Part shown: positions 1 to 10,342 of the stretch, piece after piece | Layout of the letters: each line of letters opens with the position of its first letter | How positions within the stretch are numbered: position 1 is the stretch's first letter | NCBI RefSeq assembly: GCF_039555335.1 | Contig: NC_092640.1 | Coordinates: 35,582,784-35,646,783, forward strand | Direction of reading: 5' to 3' | From: Amphiura filiformis | Lineage: Eukaryota; Echinodermata; Ophiuroidea; Amphilepidida; Amphiuridae | Length of the DNA: 64,000 nucleotides | Made by a program: the position numbers and the translations under genes | The notes under the pieces: model-generated | The model's database searches: none | Seen by the model: only the letters and a program-made list of their open reading frames with translations | Told to the model about the DNA's origin: nothing

Positions 1-1588
1 ATTGTCTTATAATATATAATATTATATTATATAAAGAAATGTTTTGAATAGGCATAATACGTATATAAACACAGTTATATTTACCTTTATATTCAGGTAT
101 ATTTACCTGTATAATGTGTAATATTTCGTGTGTATTACATGGAGGACCGACCAATTATTGACCTCTTCTAGTTCCTTGTTAATGAGATTAAATTTAGATA
201 TAATATCTGGGTGTGAATAGGTAATAGTAGTGTCGTCTGCAAACAAAACAAATTCTAGAACAGAGGTAGTATTTACAATATCATTAACATACAGTATGAA
301 TAGTAATGGGCCTAAAATCGACCCATGAGGTACACCACACGAAATGCTCATATAGCTGGATTTACATGAATTGTAATATACATATTGTTTCCTATTATAC
401 AAATAATCTGTAAACCAATTTAATACATTTCCCCTGAACCCATAATACTCTAACTTGTATAAACAAAATGCTGTGATCAATTGTGTCGAAGGCTTTAGAC
501 AAATCTAAAAATATTCCTGCTTTAGTTTCATTATTTTCAACTGAAGTACTGATTTTATCAACTAATTTCAAAATTGCCATATACATAGAATGATTATACC
601 TAAAACCAAATTGTTTTGCATTTAAAATATTGTATTTATTAATGTAATTCATGCATCTGTTGAACACTAGTCTTTCAAGAATCTTTGAAAAACATGGAAG
701 AACAGAGACTGGTCGATAGTTGGAGAACACGTCATGACTATCCTTCTTGTAGATAGGGATTACTTTTGCAATCTTCAATTCATCAGGGACTTTTCCAGTA
801 GTAATGGAAATATTAAAAATTACAGTGAGAGGTATTGATATTTCATTTGCTATCCTTTTGACAACAAAATTGCCTATATCATCATGACCGGCACTTTTAT
901 TTTGGTTGAACTTATGTATAATCTTTACAATTTCCTCTTTTACAACTGGTTTCATTTACATGCTACTATTTGATGGTGTTTTCAAGTAATCATAATAGTT
1001 CTTCCCATCTGTAACTATTGTGGATGCTAATTTTGGCTCAATGCTTGTAAAAAAGTCATTAAATTCGTCGGAAATCATTTGAGGATCTGAGATCACATGA
1101 CCTAATTGTGTACTTTTGAATTGAGTTTGAATATTACTTTTCTTATTACGGCCAATGATATTATTGATTATTTTCCAAGTTTTTCGTAAATTATGCTTTA
1201 CTGTTTCAAATTTCCTTTTGTAATACTCCCTTTTAGATTTTCGTATTAAACTGTTTAATTTGTTTCTGTATTTCTTGAATGTATTAAGCCTTTCATTACA
1301 TGGTTTCTGTACATACCTCTTATACAACTTATTTTTAGTATTTATGCTTTTGAGTAAGCCTCTGCTTATCCAGGGAAGTCTTGGTTCTCTTTTGTTATTG
1401 CACTTATATTTTTTCATAGGTATACATTCATCATATATTTTGGTGAAAACATTCACAAACTTATTGTAACAATCGTTAGCATCATTGTTATCTAGCTCTT
1501 CATTCCAGTTTACAGAAGAAAGTTTTTGTTTCAAATGTTCTATATTATCCGGACTGTGATTTCTTTTAAAGAAATAATTACTATTCAT
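1..1588 (-). mobile_element. LINE fragment A (CR1/Jockey-type non-LTR retrotransposon, RT region)
   Basis: Reverse transcriptase of a non-LTR retrotransposon read on the minus strand. The part at 956-1588 is the linker between endonuclease and RT (PWISRGLLKSI, basic KSKREYYKRKF region). The part at 395-955 has [30 protein letters not shown] and [14 protein letters not shown]. The part at 103-480 has the YGFRG, CGVPHGSILGPLLFILYVNDI-type block and the catalytic FADDT. The frame is interrupted by an in-frame stop near 956 and a frame change near 460, so it is dead. No endonuclease domain is present upstream of 1588, where a different LINE begins, consistent with a 5'-truncated insertion into LINE B. 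The 3' end runs off or decays into AT-rich sequence at 1-100. Confidence 0.88.
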
Positions 1589-1589
1589 A

Positions 1590-2250
1590 TATTAATATAT
1601 CAGTTTGAAGTTTGTTGTCAAGATTTCTAGCCATATCGTCCACAGTGATGACAAGTTGTGACTCACAAGAGTGTTGTGCTCTGAATCCATGCTGGAAAGT
1701 GGATAATATTTGGAATTTCTCCAGGTGTGACATAATATGAGAAAATAGAATGTGCTCGAATAATTTACAAGATACTGATGTCAACGACACAGGTCTATAG
1801 TTGACAGGGATACTCTTGTCACCTTTCTTAAAAATAGCTGTTATATTTGCTAATGAGCCAGTCGGCAGGTACATCACCTGTATCAAGCGATTGTTGAAAA
1901 ATGTGACTCAGCGTTGGTGCAAGTTCTTTACTTAACTCTTTCAAGATCGCAGACGGAACACCATCAGGGCCACTTGCTTTCTTTTGATTAATATTACTAA
2001 GCAGTTTTTCAACTCCCTCGGTATCTACTCTAAGAACATCTATGGTAGGTATAGGGTTACCTGCTACTGTTGGTAGATTTTCTGTGGTAAATACACTACA
2101 ATACTGGTTACTAAGAGCATTTGCCTTTTCTTTCCCAATCACCATTTCTTTGCCATCAACCTGAAGTGTAGCAACCCCTGTGCCATCATGGATAGAATAC
2201 CAAGACTTGGCCTTTGATTGATGAAACTTGGACACAGTGTGGAAAGACTA
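1590..2250 (-). mobile_element. LINE fragment B (second, distinct CR1/Jockey-type RT)
   Basis: A different non-LTR RT on the same strand. Residues include KKASGPDGVPSAILKELSKEL, IFQQSLDTGDVPADW, then IFKKGDKS, VNYRPVSLTSVSCKLFEHI and FQHGFRAQHSCESQL, all typical of the RT N-terminal half of CR1/Rex/Jockey-like elements. There is a frame change near 1860. The copy stops abruptly at about 1590, where LINE A starts, and its catalytic YADD half is missing from the window. The simplest reading is that LINE A inserted into LINE B. Confidence 0.85.
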
Positions 2251-3495
2251 TTGATCAGGGAATGTTGGAATCGCTCTAGATTAGAAGCTATAGAAGTATA
2301 TTTGTTTACTCATATGAGGAAAAAATTTTATACTCTGATCTATATATGTTGTAAAGAGGGCCGGGTATAGTATTGAAAAACGAGTTCTGCGTTGATACCA
2401 CATTGGTAACTTTTACATGGTTCTTAGTACTACAAATTAATTTGTTGTACAAGTACAAAAGAGTACAGTTTTCGTTTATTTGTTGTTGACATCCATACAT
2501 GTTCAAGTTACTGTGATTTCTGTTCATTGTTTGTTAGTGATGCCATGATTGTAGGCCTATGTTCAAACAACTATGGTACGTAGTATCTTGGGTAGATGAC
2601 AACCAAAGGCTATTATGCCCAGTGAGTATAACACAACACAGTGTAGTACATTTGTAGTCCTTCCCATGATGTATTTGGAACTGCTATACAAAATTACAAA
2701 CGATCCTACCTCAAACGTGCTTTTTAGAAGACTATAATACTCCAAGAGTTGGTTGAGCCATTCGGTGTATCTTAACATGGATTGGTAGACGATTGGTATT
2801 GTAAATAACATGGATTGGTATAGAGAGAGAAAAATTAAAACGATCTCACCTGTACTTTCTGATGAATACGTGCTTTGTATAGGACGGTCTTGAAGAACGT
2901 GCACTGACTGCGTGTATTGTAGTATTGTTTGTATATCCCGCCACAACATGCCAGTCCGTGTCAGTGATTTCCAGTCAAATTGCAAGAAATACCGTAAATA
3001 AAGGGTGTTGACATTCAAATTTTAGATGCCTCGTGGACAAACGTTAAAGTTGGGTATCGCTGAAAAGTGTGTTACAAAACAGAATGCTAATTCCTTCATG
3101 TTTTAATCCAAGGTCATTAATGGATGTATCATTTATTTCACGTTTTAAAACCAAAAAAGTTCAACCTTGTTCTTGAATAATAATCGATTCTTTGCTCTAT
3201 TGCACTTTTTTTACTCACCCTATGTCTTGGACACAACATAGGCGAATTTGATCAAAATCAAACTTGCCATTACATTAGCTGAAACGTTACCAATTAAATT
3301 ACCTAACCTCAAAATCCAATTTGCAAATGCGTTCCATATCTTGGGAGAGAAAAATTCTATAATTAATTCTATAACTAATGTCCAGATCATGTTATACTAT
3401 TAGCCACGTAATGAAAACATGACAATAACTTCAAGACTTTATTAGGCAAAACAACTTCTGATAGGACATTATTGATGAGTTATTTGGTAAGCAAA
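2251..3495. other. No gene recognised
   Basis: AT-rich sequence with only short, low-quality reading frames. A short motif recurs between 2680 and 2880 (AAAGCACGT followed by GATCGTTT at both ends), suggesting an internal duplication. No protein similarity is visible. Confidence 0.5.
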
Positions 3496-4202
3496 GCTAC
3501 CCAGCAAACACAAAACGTTTTCGACCTCATTCGCAAAAGGTTATAAAAGGTTGTCAGAAAATGTTTAAATGTCGGGTTATATAAAGGGTATATTAAGGTT
3601 ATAAAACGTTTTCATAACATTAAAAAGAATTTTTTGATGATCTACTGCTCAGCAAACAAAAATGTTTTACAGAAAACATTTAAATGTCGGGTTATATAAA
3701 GGGTATAAAAACGTTTTAATAACATTCCAAAAACATTTTTGAAAACTTGATACAAAACATTCTAAACATAATGTTATTTTGGGGTTGAAAAAATATTTTG
3801 CTAAAAATGTTTGCCCAAAATATTTGCAATAACGTTTTAAAAACGTTTTCATGACCTTTATATAACCCGATATTTAAATGTTATTAAAAGGTTTTGACTA
3901 AAATATTTTAAGAACATTTCTGTGTTTGCTGTGTGCAAATATTTTAACATAATGTTATTTAAGTGTTGACAAAATATTTGGCAAAAACAAGTTTGCAAAA
4001 ATAGTTTACAATAACATTTTTGAAAACATTTTAAAAATATTGTTGCAGTGTGTTTTCATACAAAAGGTTTTAAAACGTTTTCATGACCTTTACATAACCC
4101 GACATTTTAATGTTATCAAAACGCTTTTATGTAAATCAAAAGCCAAAATATAACTTATTAAAAACGTTTTTAAAACGTTTTTGTGTTTGCTGCATGGGCT
4201 AC
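3496..4202. mobile_element. Foldback MITE rich in AAACGTTTT / TATAACCCG motifs
   Basis: The left end (CTACCCAGCAAACACAAAACG) and right end (CGTTTTTGTGTTTGCTGCATGGGCTA region) are inverted copies. The interior alternates AAAACGTTTT blocks with inverted copies of a GTCGGGTTATATAAAGGGTAT block, so it can fold back in several registers. No coding capacity. A related partial copy lies at 24595-24842. Confidence 0.7.
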
Positions 4203-4990
4203 CTACGACGCATTATAGTCATTTTCCACCTTATACGAAGGTATATACATGTATATTTTTTAAAGACATTCCTTATGCACAATAAGCATGAAGTGCGTTA
4301 ATATACTGAAATAGAGAGCTATTGTTGTTAATAATAATGTTGCATTTGTATATTTCTTACAGGTTTTGGGTTTTGGGATGCATAATCCAATTGAATTTTT
4401 TTAAATAGATTTTTGTTGAAATTCTTCTGCGTGGTGGTCAGTTGGTTCTTTTAAAGGGTTGGTCCTCAAGACAAAGTGTCCCATATTTTCGGGACACACT
4501 CAATGGCGTAGATTTCTTTTTGACATTGGGATGGAGTTGGAAAAAGTTTCTTGAAATATAGTGTCACCTTTTGGCGCCAGAATAAGTTTATGATACAAAT
4601 GCGCGCGAAGTGCGCAAAACATTTTGACATATTGAAGCTAAACTGGTGAAATTTGGTGTAAAAGTGGAATTAATTCCTGCGAAGCGCGCACAAATTGGCA
4701 CTTAAAAGGTTTAACGCTTACCATATTCCAACGAGGGGTGCTACCAGCGTTCGTTTGCTGGGGCTATGGACGCAAAAAAACCTTTTCTCATGTAAACCAC
4801 AGAAAGAACTGTAAGTGCTGATTTTTCATGACACTTGGAGTTACAGCAGAGCAACAGTACGTAAATTGAATTTTCAAAAGTGAATTTATAATACCTAAAG
4901 ATCCAAAGAAACTAATAATGTGACACGGTAACTGAAACATAACAATGCTATAAATGGAAGGTAAAAGAACATAACATATTCTTGATTTTC
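4203..4990. other. No gene recognised
   Basis: Non-coding sequence. Two short GCGCGCGAAGTGCGCA-type and GCGAAGCGCGC palindromic motifs occur at about 4602-4690. The 3' end contains the polypyrimidine stretch preceding the exon at 4998. Confidence 0.5.
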
Positions 4991-4997
4991 TCTCTAG

Positions 4998-5849
4998 AGT
5001 ACGTCAACAGTGCATTTTCGAGTTTATCAGTAGCAGATGAGGATGAAATGATGTATATAGGGAATAGAAAGAACGCTATCGAACGAACAGAAGACTCCTT
5101 TGAAGATGAATTGTGTACTGAGGTAGCTACTTTATATTTTAGGTGTAACATAAGGTATATATATTTGTGCATGAGGTTGATGAGAAAATTCAATTGACGT
5201 ATTTAGTGAATAATATTATGCTTTTACAACAAGACTTGCTTATTATTTTACCCTTAAATTTGCCTCTTTATATAGGAAATTCCTTACGAGCAAGAGAGTG
5301 ATAGGATCATGGTTAGGATAGAGGTAAAGAACTTTGCCAAGGTGAACAATGTAAGTATATGTATATATGCCTTGAAAAATACCATTATAATTTAAACTCC
5401 AATGATGCACATCAAAGCAAGATTTACGTGTTAATCCAATGACGACATTTTAATAGCATATCACATCCTACCCTTCCTATATAATAATCACTGTCACTAT
5501 AATATTTTGCAGTAAACCTTTGACGAGAGCGTATTTTAAGCGTTCATCGCGTATTTACTGCGGTGAATCGCACTTGTCTCTGATTGGCTGCTGAGGCGAT
5601 CTGCTGTTGCGGAGTGGAAATTTATGTACATGTTGTTAGCTCTTCTTTCTTTGCAACATCGGTAATACGCGCTCGTTAAAGGTTATACTGCAAGATACTG
5701 TCCGTTTCAGGTAACGATTGAACGACGTCTGAAGGGTAGGACCAAACGTATACTTTATATCAAGGGACACGCTGAGGATGTTCAAAATGCAAGGCAGATA
5801 TTCAAGAATTCGTCAGGAAAAAGCAGAGCACAAACTGTTCAACAAAAAG
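4998..5849 (+). CDS. Three internal coding exons of an unrecognised gene (possible KH-like segment)
   Basis: Three exons with consensus splice sites and a continuous frame: 4998-5122 (acceptor TTTTCTCTCTAG, donor GAG|GTAGCT), 5276-5350 (acceptor TATATAG, donor AAT|GTAAGT) and 5711-5849 (acceptor CCGTTTCAG, donor AAAAG|GTATCT). Exons 1-2 and 2-3 join in phase 0, and the last donor is phase 1. The first exon is acidic (VADEDEMMYIG, TEDSFEDEL). The last reads TIERRLKGRTKRILYIKGHA then EDVQNARQIF, which resembles the C-terminal beta-alpha part of a KH domain (ItIkGxxexVexAkxxI), but no GXXG loop is visible, so this is only a suggestion. No start or stop exon was found: upstream is a MITE region and downstream, 40 nt after the last donor, a LINE tail begins. 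It is either part of a longer gene or a gene fragment. Confidence 0.6.
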
Positions 5850-5887
5850 GTATCTTGGCGAAACGAATATACTAATGGTGAGTTTGT

Positions 5888-6110
5888 TGATTATGGCTGG
5901 TGACACAGTATTTTCTATCATTGCCCCTGTTTTATGGAATGGCTTGCCTTCCCACATTCGTGACTCTGCCAATGTCCAAACTTTCAAAAAGAACCTTGAA
6001 ACTCACCTTTTCACCTAATGTTTCCTCCCTCTTGCATTTTCCCTTTCCATAGCGCTTTGTTTCTTCATTTAAAAAGCGCTCTCTAAATCTGTGTATTATT
6101 ATTATTTGGC
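5888..6110 (+). mobile_element. LINE 3' end (RT C-terminus plus ATT-rich tail)
   Basis: Plus-strand frame reading FSIIAPVLWNGLPSHIRDSA followed by VQTFKKNLETHLFT and a stop. This is the conserved C-terminus of CR1/L2-type LINE ORF2 (W-N-x-LP-x-x-IR... FKxxLxTxLF). It is followed by a short 3' UTR and a (TTA)n tail ending at about 6107. It is severely 5'-truncated. Confidence 0.8.
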
Positions 6111-8495
6111 TTTTGACTAACACACGCGTCGCGTCACGTCACGTCACGTCACGTCGCGTCACGTCGCGGCACGTCACGTCACGTTGATATCTTCTTAAAA
6201 GTTACAAACAAGTCATACGGTTGAGATCCAATTTGACCTTCACCTCTATCAAGCTGGGGGGGCATTGGGTGAATGCACCCGAGGTGGGCCACATAACACC
6301 CCGCCCAACGAACTGGGTACCGTTGGGTCCCTCAATTCTCTGTTTTCAACTCCTATTTTATTTTTATTTGATAAAAACTTTCCCGGAAACTTTTTTCCCT
6401 TCGCCACTTCGTTTGTATTTCTTTTGCCAATTGAGAATGCTTGACAACCACCTGTATTTACTGCCTTTTTGACAACCCGATCCAATCACCCAAAACAAGC
6501 CAGAACTCAACATGACCCTTGTTTGCACCCCAATCAATGTTTCGCTTAGCACATACCATGAACATGCACTAGGAACTTCCATTGAAAAGACCCGATATGA
6601 ATGCATGGGATACGCGTGGCTATTTTTAAACTGTGGAAAATACCCCGGGCCGTATTCTCGCAAAGGGGCTAACACCCGTCCCAGGACACACCCCGGCCCC
6701 GCAGAAAAACCCGCAGACGCCACGAAAAATGAACAACACAACCGCGCAATAACATGACCCAGCCCACCCCACTTGACATGGCCAAAGAGCCTCCCAGGCC
6801 TAAGGTTGACCCGTCTTCAAGAATACGACCTCAGAGTTTTCAATGGAAAATTCCATAGGCCTACAGCTGTGTTTGTTTTACTTGGTCACGTTGTTGCACA
6901 CGTGTTTTCCATGGCCTGCTCTATTGCATATGATACACACATGCTGATATCGACAGCGAACGAACTTGCACCCGCTGGGCCTGTTGAAATCAAAACAAAT
7001 CTTTGCCGGGGGTCCACTCTTGCGGTAGATGGGGCACTTGGGGTTCTTTTTAGACGGTATTGGGAGCCTGGGGGGGCACTCACATTTCCCAGCTATACGG
7101 GTATGTGCCGCGGCGACGACCCCCTTTTTCAGAGCCGCTAGCCGTTCCTTAGACCCTCTGAATTCATTGATTGCCCGCTCTGAAAGCCCCGAAAATTTTC
7201 TAGCCGTTCCATAGACCCTCAGATCATCGATTTCCGCTCTCATTGGCATCTTGACAGGCGTGTTTTCTGTCCTACTATTTCAAGCCCAAAAGCTACTTTT
7301 GCGAGCTCAAAAACTTCAAAGGGAATTTTCCATAAATTTCTTCCCCATTGAAACACATTGTATTAGGAGTAAGGTGAACTTTGGGCGGGATTTTGGGCTC
7401 CTTTAGTAGTGGCAACACTGGTTTGTTGTTAAACAGCACTGCACTGTCGAGTGCCTGCCGCGATGCCGATGCCTTCAGCTGATGAACATTTTGCTAGAAA
7501 TAAATGATTTTGAGATCTCTTTTGGGAATAAAATTGCCAAATATGAGAAAAAGTACCTCAAATAATTGTGTGCACATCCTTGCAGCTAGCCATAACAGTG
7601 AATTAAAAGGTAATTTACGATCTACTGGTCTAGTGGAATGGTGTCAAATTCTGCACACTTCACTCAATCATCTCATGCAGTTCAATGTAGTCAATGTTTT
7701 ACTTTTCGGCACTGAAGAAAATATTTTTTGTGGGTTTGTTTTTATGGTGGGCTAATATGTAGTGCTGCTAGCTGCTGCTATAATTATCAGTAGGCTAATA
7801 GCATAGATTGTAGGTCTGCAGGGTCTAGTAATTTGATTCGAATGCTGTTTTGCTTTGCTGAGATTTTCATCGTAATAGGCCAAACAGACCTAGGATTTTG
7901 CATTAATGGTTTTCCTGATTTAATAATTTAATGCACAATTCAAAGTGAAATCGATTCCTTCAAAAATCTGTGGCAAAAACGCAACAAAATTGAACCCTGG
8001 TTTGGCCTGCATGGTTTAGTTGCCGAGATTTTTCAGATTTTGGCGGCTGATCAGTTCCCAAGACCCCCCTGTTGGCCGGTCAAACAGTTCCCAAGACCCC
8101 CCTTTTTGACCGGCCGATCAGTTCCCTAGACCCCCTTTTGGCCTGCCGATCAGTTCCTTAGACCTCAAGTTCGAAACTGGCGGTGGCACACCCTACCCAA
8201 AAAAAAAATGAGTGCCCCCCGGGATTGGGAGCCTCCGTGAGGGTAATTTGTGGAGTTTCCTGGGCCTGATTGAGTGGGATTTTTGAACCCAGAGAACCCA
8301 TTAAATGGGGTCGGATTTGACATGAACATTACTGCAAGAGTGGACCCCGGCAAAGATTTGTTTTGATTTCAACAGGCCCAGCGGGTGCAAGTTCGTTCGC
8401 TCATGAAGATATCAACGTGACGTGACGTGACGCGACGTGACGCGACGTGACGTGACGTGACGTGACGCGACGCGTGTGTTAGTCAAAAGCCAACC
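6111..8495. mobile_element. TIR element with subterminal ACGTC arrays, copy 1
   Basis: Left end GGCTTTTGACTAACACACG followed by CGTC(GCGTC/ACGTC)n and TGATATCTTC. The right end is its inverted copy at 8405-8495 (GATATCAACGTGACG... then GTGTGTTAGTCAAAAGCC). Arms are about 85-90 bp, mostly a pentanucleotide array. No clear target-site duplication is visible. The interior is GC-richer than the flanks and includes retroelement-derived pieces in both orientations. The left end abuts the LINE tail and the right end abuts the Penelope-like element. A second element of the same family is at 19431-20997. Confidence 0.7.
6878..7249 (-). mobile_element. Fossil gag-like zinc-finger fragment (DIRS-type retroelement candidate)
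   Basis: Minus-strand frame with a cysteine/histidine cluster (C-x8-C-x5-C-x3-H followed by C-x2-C-x4-H...C) resembling the zinc-finger region of ORF1/gag-like proteins of DIRS/Ngaro tyrosine-recombinase retrotransposons. It is a broken fragment without RT or recombinase. A shorter inverted copy of part of the same coding sequence is at about 8322-8400 on the plus strand. Both lie inside the TIR element 6111-8495. Family assignment is tentative. Confidence 0.45.
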
Positions 8496-10146
8496 TTGCT
8501 GGTTATTTCATTAACTGTATGCCGATCATAACCTCTTTCCACAAGTTTATCTGTGAAGAAGTTGACCTTGTTAACGAAATTGGATTCGGATGTATGACCG
8601 CGGCAGTAGCGAATCGTTTCCCCTAGAACTAAGGCTGTAAAAACAGATGGGCAATGCGCCGATTCGGGGCATAACCACTGATGAGTTTCTGTCTTTTTCA
8701 TGTTGATCTTGTGATCAAGTAGGCCGTGTTCTAGGAACCTGTTTCCTTTGTAAATTTGAAGATCTAGATATGTGACAAGGTTGTCGGATATCTCAAAGGT
8801 AAATTTCAGAGTAGGATGAGCATTGTTCATGCGTGCCTTTAAGTTCTGTAACTCGTTGCAATTACCCTGATAAAAGAGTAAAATATCATCCCGATATCTA
8901 CGGTAGAACACTATGTTTGGGTCGGTTAAAATGAACTCTTTCTCAATAACGTACATGACCAAATCCGATATTTCGGGGATAGGATGTTCCTTGAGCCGCA
9001 CCTACAATCTGAAGATAGAATTCATCATTAACTCAAAGCAGTTACGTTTGAGGATAAGTTCAAGAATTCTTCGTACTAGATGTGGTGGGGGTTTCGGAAT
9101 TTGGTAGCGTTTGTTTGATTTTTCTAAGCGGTCAACAACAATCTCAAGACATTGATCCTGTGGTATATTGGTATACAAACTTGTAACGTCCGCTGTTACT
9201 AATGTTATATCTTGCGGTAGTTTTAAGTTTGCTAGAATTTTGATAAGTTCAGGCGAGTCTTTGAGATACGTTTCTTGTTCTTGGACTAGTGGTAGTAGAA
9301 AATAGTCTAAATATTCTGATAAGAGTTTGGTCGGTGACCGACATCCTGATATAATTGGTCTGCCACAAAAATCACTATCTTTGGGTTTAGGTTTATGGGC
9401 TTTGACCAGTAGATATAGGCTTGGTACCTTGATGTCATTGTTATCAGAAAGTAGATATTCTCTTGCATGTTTGTCTATGCATTTCTCAGCAAACAAATCT
9501 TCAACTATTTCATCCGCCATTTTGGCGGTGTCCGCTGTCATGTCATGATCGATTTTCTGGTATTGAAACGCCGACAATTGTCTATGCGCTTCTTTGATGT
9601 ATTGATCACGAGAGACCACGGCACATGCCTTACCCTTATCAAGGGGTGTAATGACAATAGATTTGTTGTTTTTGAGTTGATTTAATGCAGCTTTTTCAGC
9701 TTTAGACATGTTTTCACTAGGATTTCTGCGCTTTAACTTCGAGAGTTCAAGTTTAGTTTCATCGAGATATTCCTCTAATTTGATATTATCAGAGGATCGT
9801 GGGTCCCACGTAGATGGTAATTTGAATAATGGTCTTTTTTCGACTTTCCACGCATGATATATTTCATTCTCATTTTACGTGCAAGTTGATGAAAATCTTG
9901 CAAAATTTGAGTACGTGGTGGTCTACGGCCCAGAGGTATAAATTTGAAGCCTTTAGATAGTGCAATGATTTGCATGTCGGATAATTGGTAATCTGAATAA
10001 TTATAGATGAACCGCTTACACAAATCAGCCTTGGCTTTGATATTCGCCTTAGCTTTAGATATATGATTTGATGTTGATGTTTTGTTGACATCAACTCTGG
10101 TTTTATGATAAGCAAGTCTAGATTTATTCTTTGCCCTTCTAGCCAT
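8496..10146 (-). mobile_element. Penelope-like element (PLE), reverse transcriptase, broken
   Basis: Minus-strand PLE. The N-terminal part (9775-10146) contains the conserved ALSKGFKFIPLG and QILQDFHQLARKMR blocks found before the RT of Penelope-like elements. The core (9002-9709) has ITPLDKGKACAVVS, VPSLYLLVKAHKP, GRPIISGCRSPT, YLKDSPELI and VTADVTSLYTNIP. The distal part (8496-9001) has the catalytic FYRRYRDDILLF block and YLDLQIY. It is broken in about two or three places. No GIY-YIG endonuclease domain is seen: the copy ends exactly where the TIR element at 6111-8495 begins, so it is either truncated or split by that insertion. The intronless ORF at 10343-11110 lies 200 bp upstream in the same orientation. 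Confidence 0.88.
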
Positions 10147-10311
10147 TATTAACTATCAGAGATGGGTTGCTTTGATATATTTATATGATATTTAGAACTT
10201 AAAGGATAATAAGTGATACAATCAAGAGGTTATTAGGATGATATTTTATTTAAATATATATAATAACCAATTGTTGACATACAAAGCAATATCTCTTTTT
10301 GAAGTATTGGT

Positions 10312-10327
10312 GGCTCTGAAAAGAGCC
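10312..10327 (-). terminator. Histone-type 3' stem-loop (mRNA 3'-end processing signal)
   Basis: On the minus strand this reads GGCTCTTTTCAGAGCC, a perfect 6-bp stem with a 4-nt loop matching the replication-dependent histone mRNA stem-loop consensus. It is flanked by AAAC on the 5' side and ACCA on the 3' side, as in animal histone genes. It starts 15 nt after the stop codon of the ORF at 10343-11110. About 12 nt further on is a purine-rich CAAAAAGAGA, in the position of the histone downstream element bound by U7 snRNA. Confidence 0.85.
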
Positions 10328-10342
10328 GTTTGGTTTATTTAG

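Noticed and set aside
7470-7500. Possible hammerhead ribozyme core (CTGATGA ... GAAA) near the PLE region
   Set aside because: The stems required around the core do not form; only the short consensus words are present.
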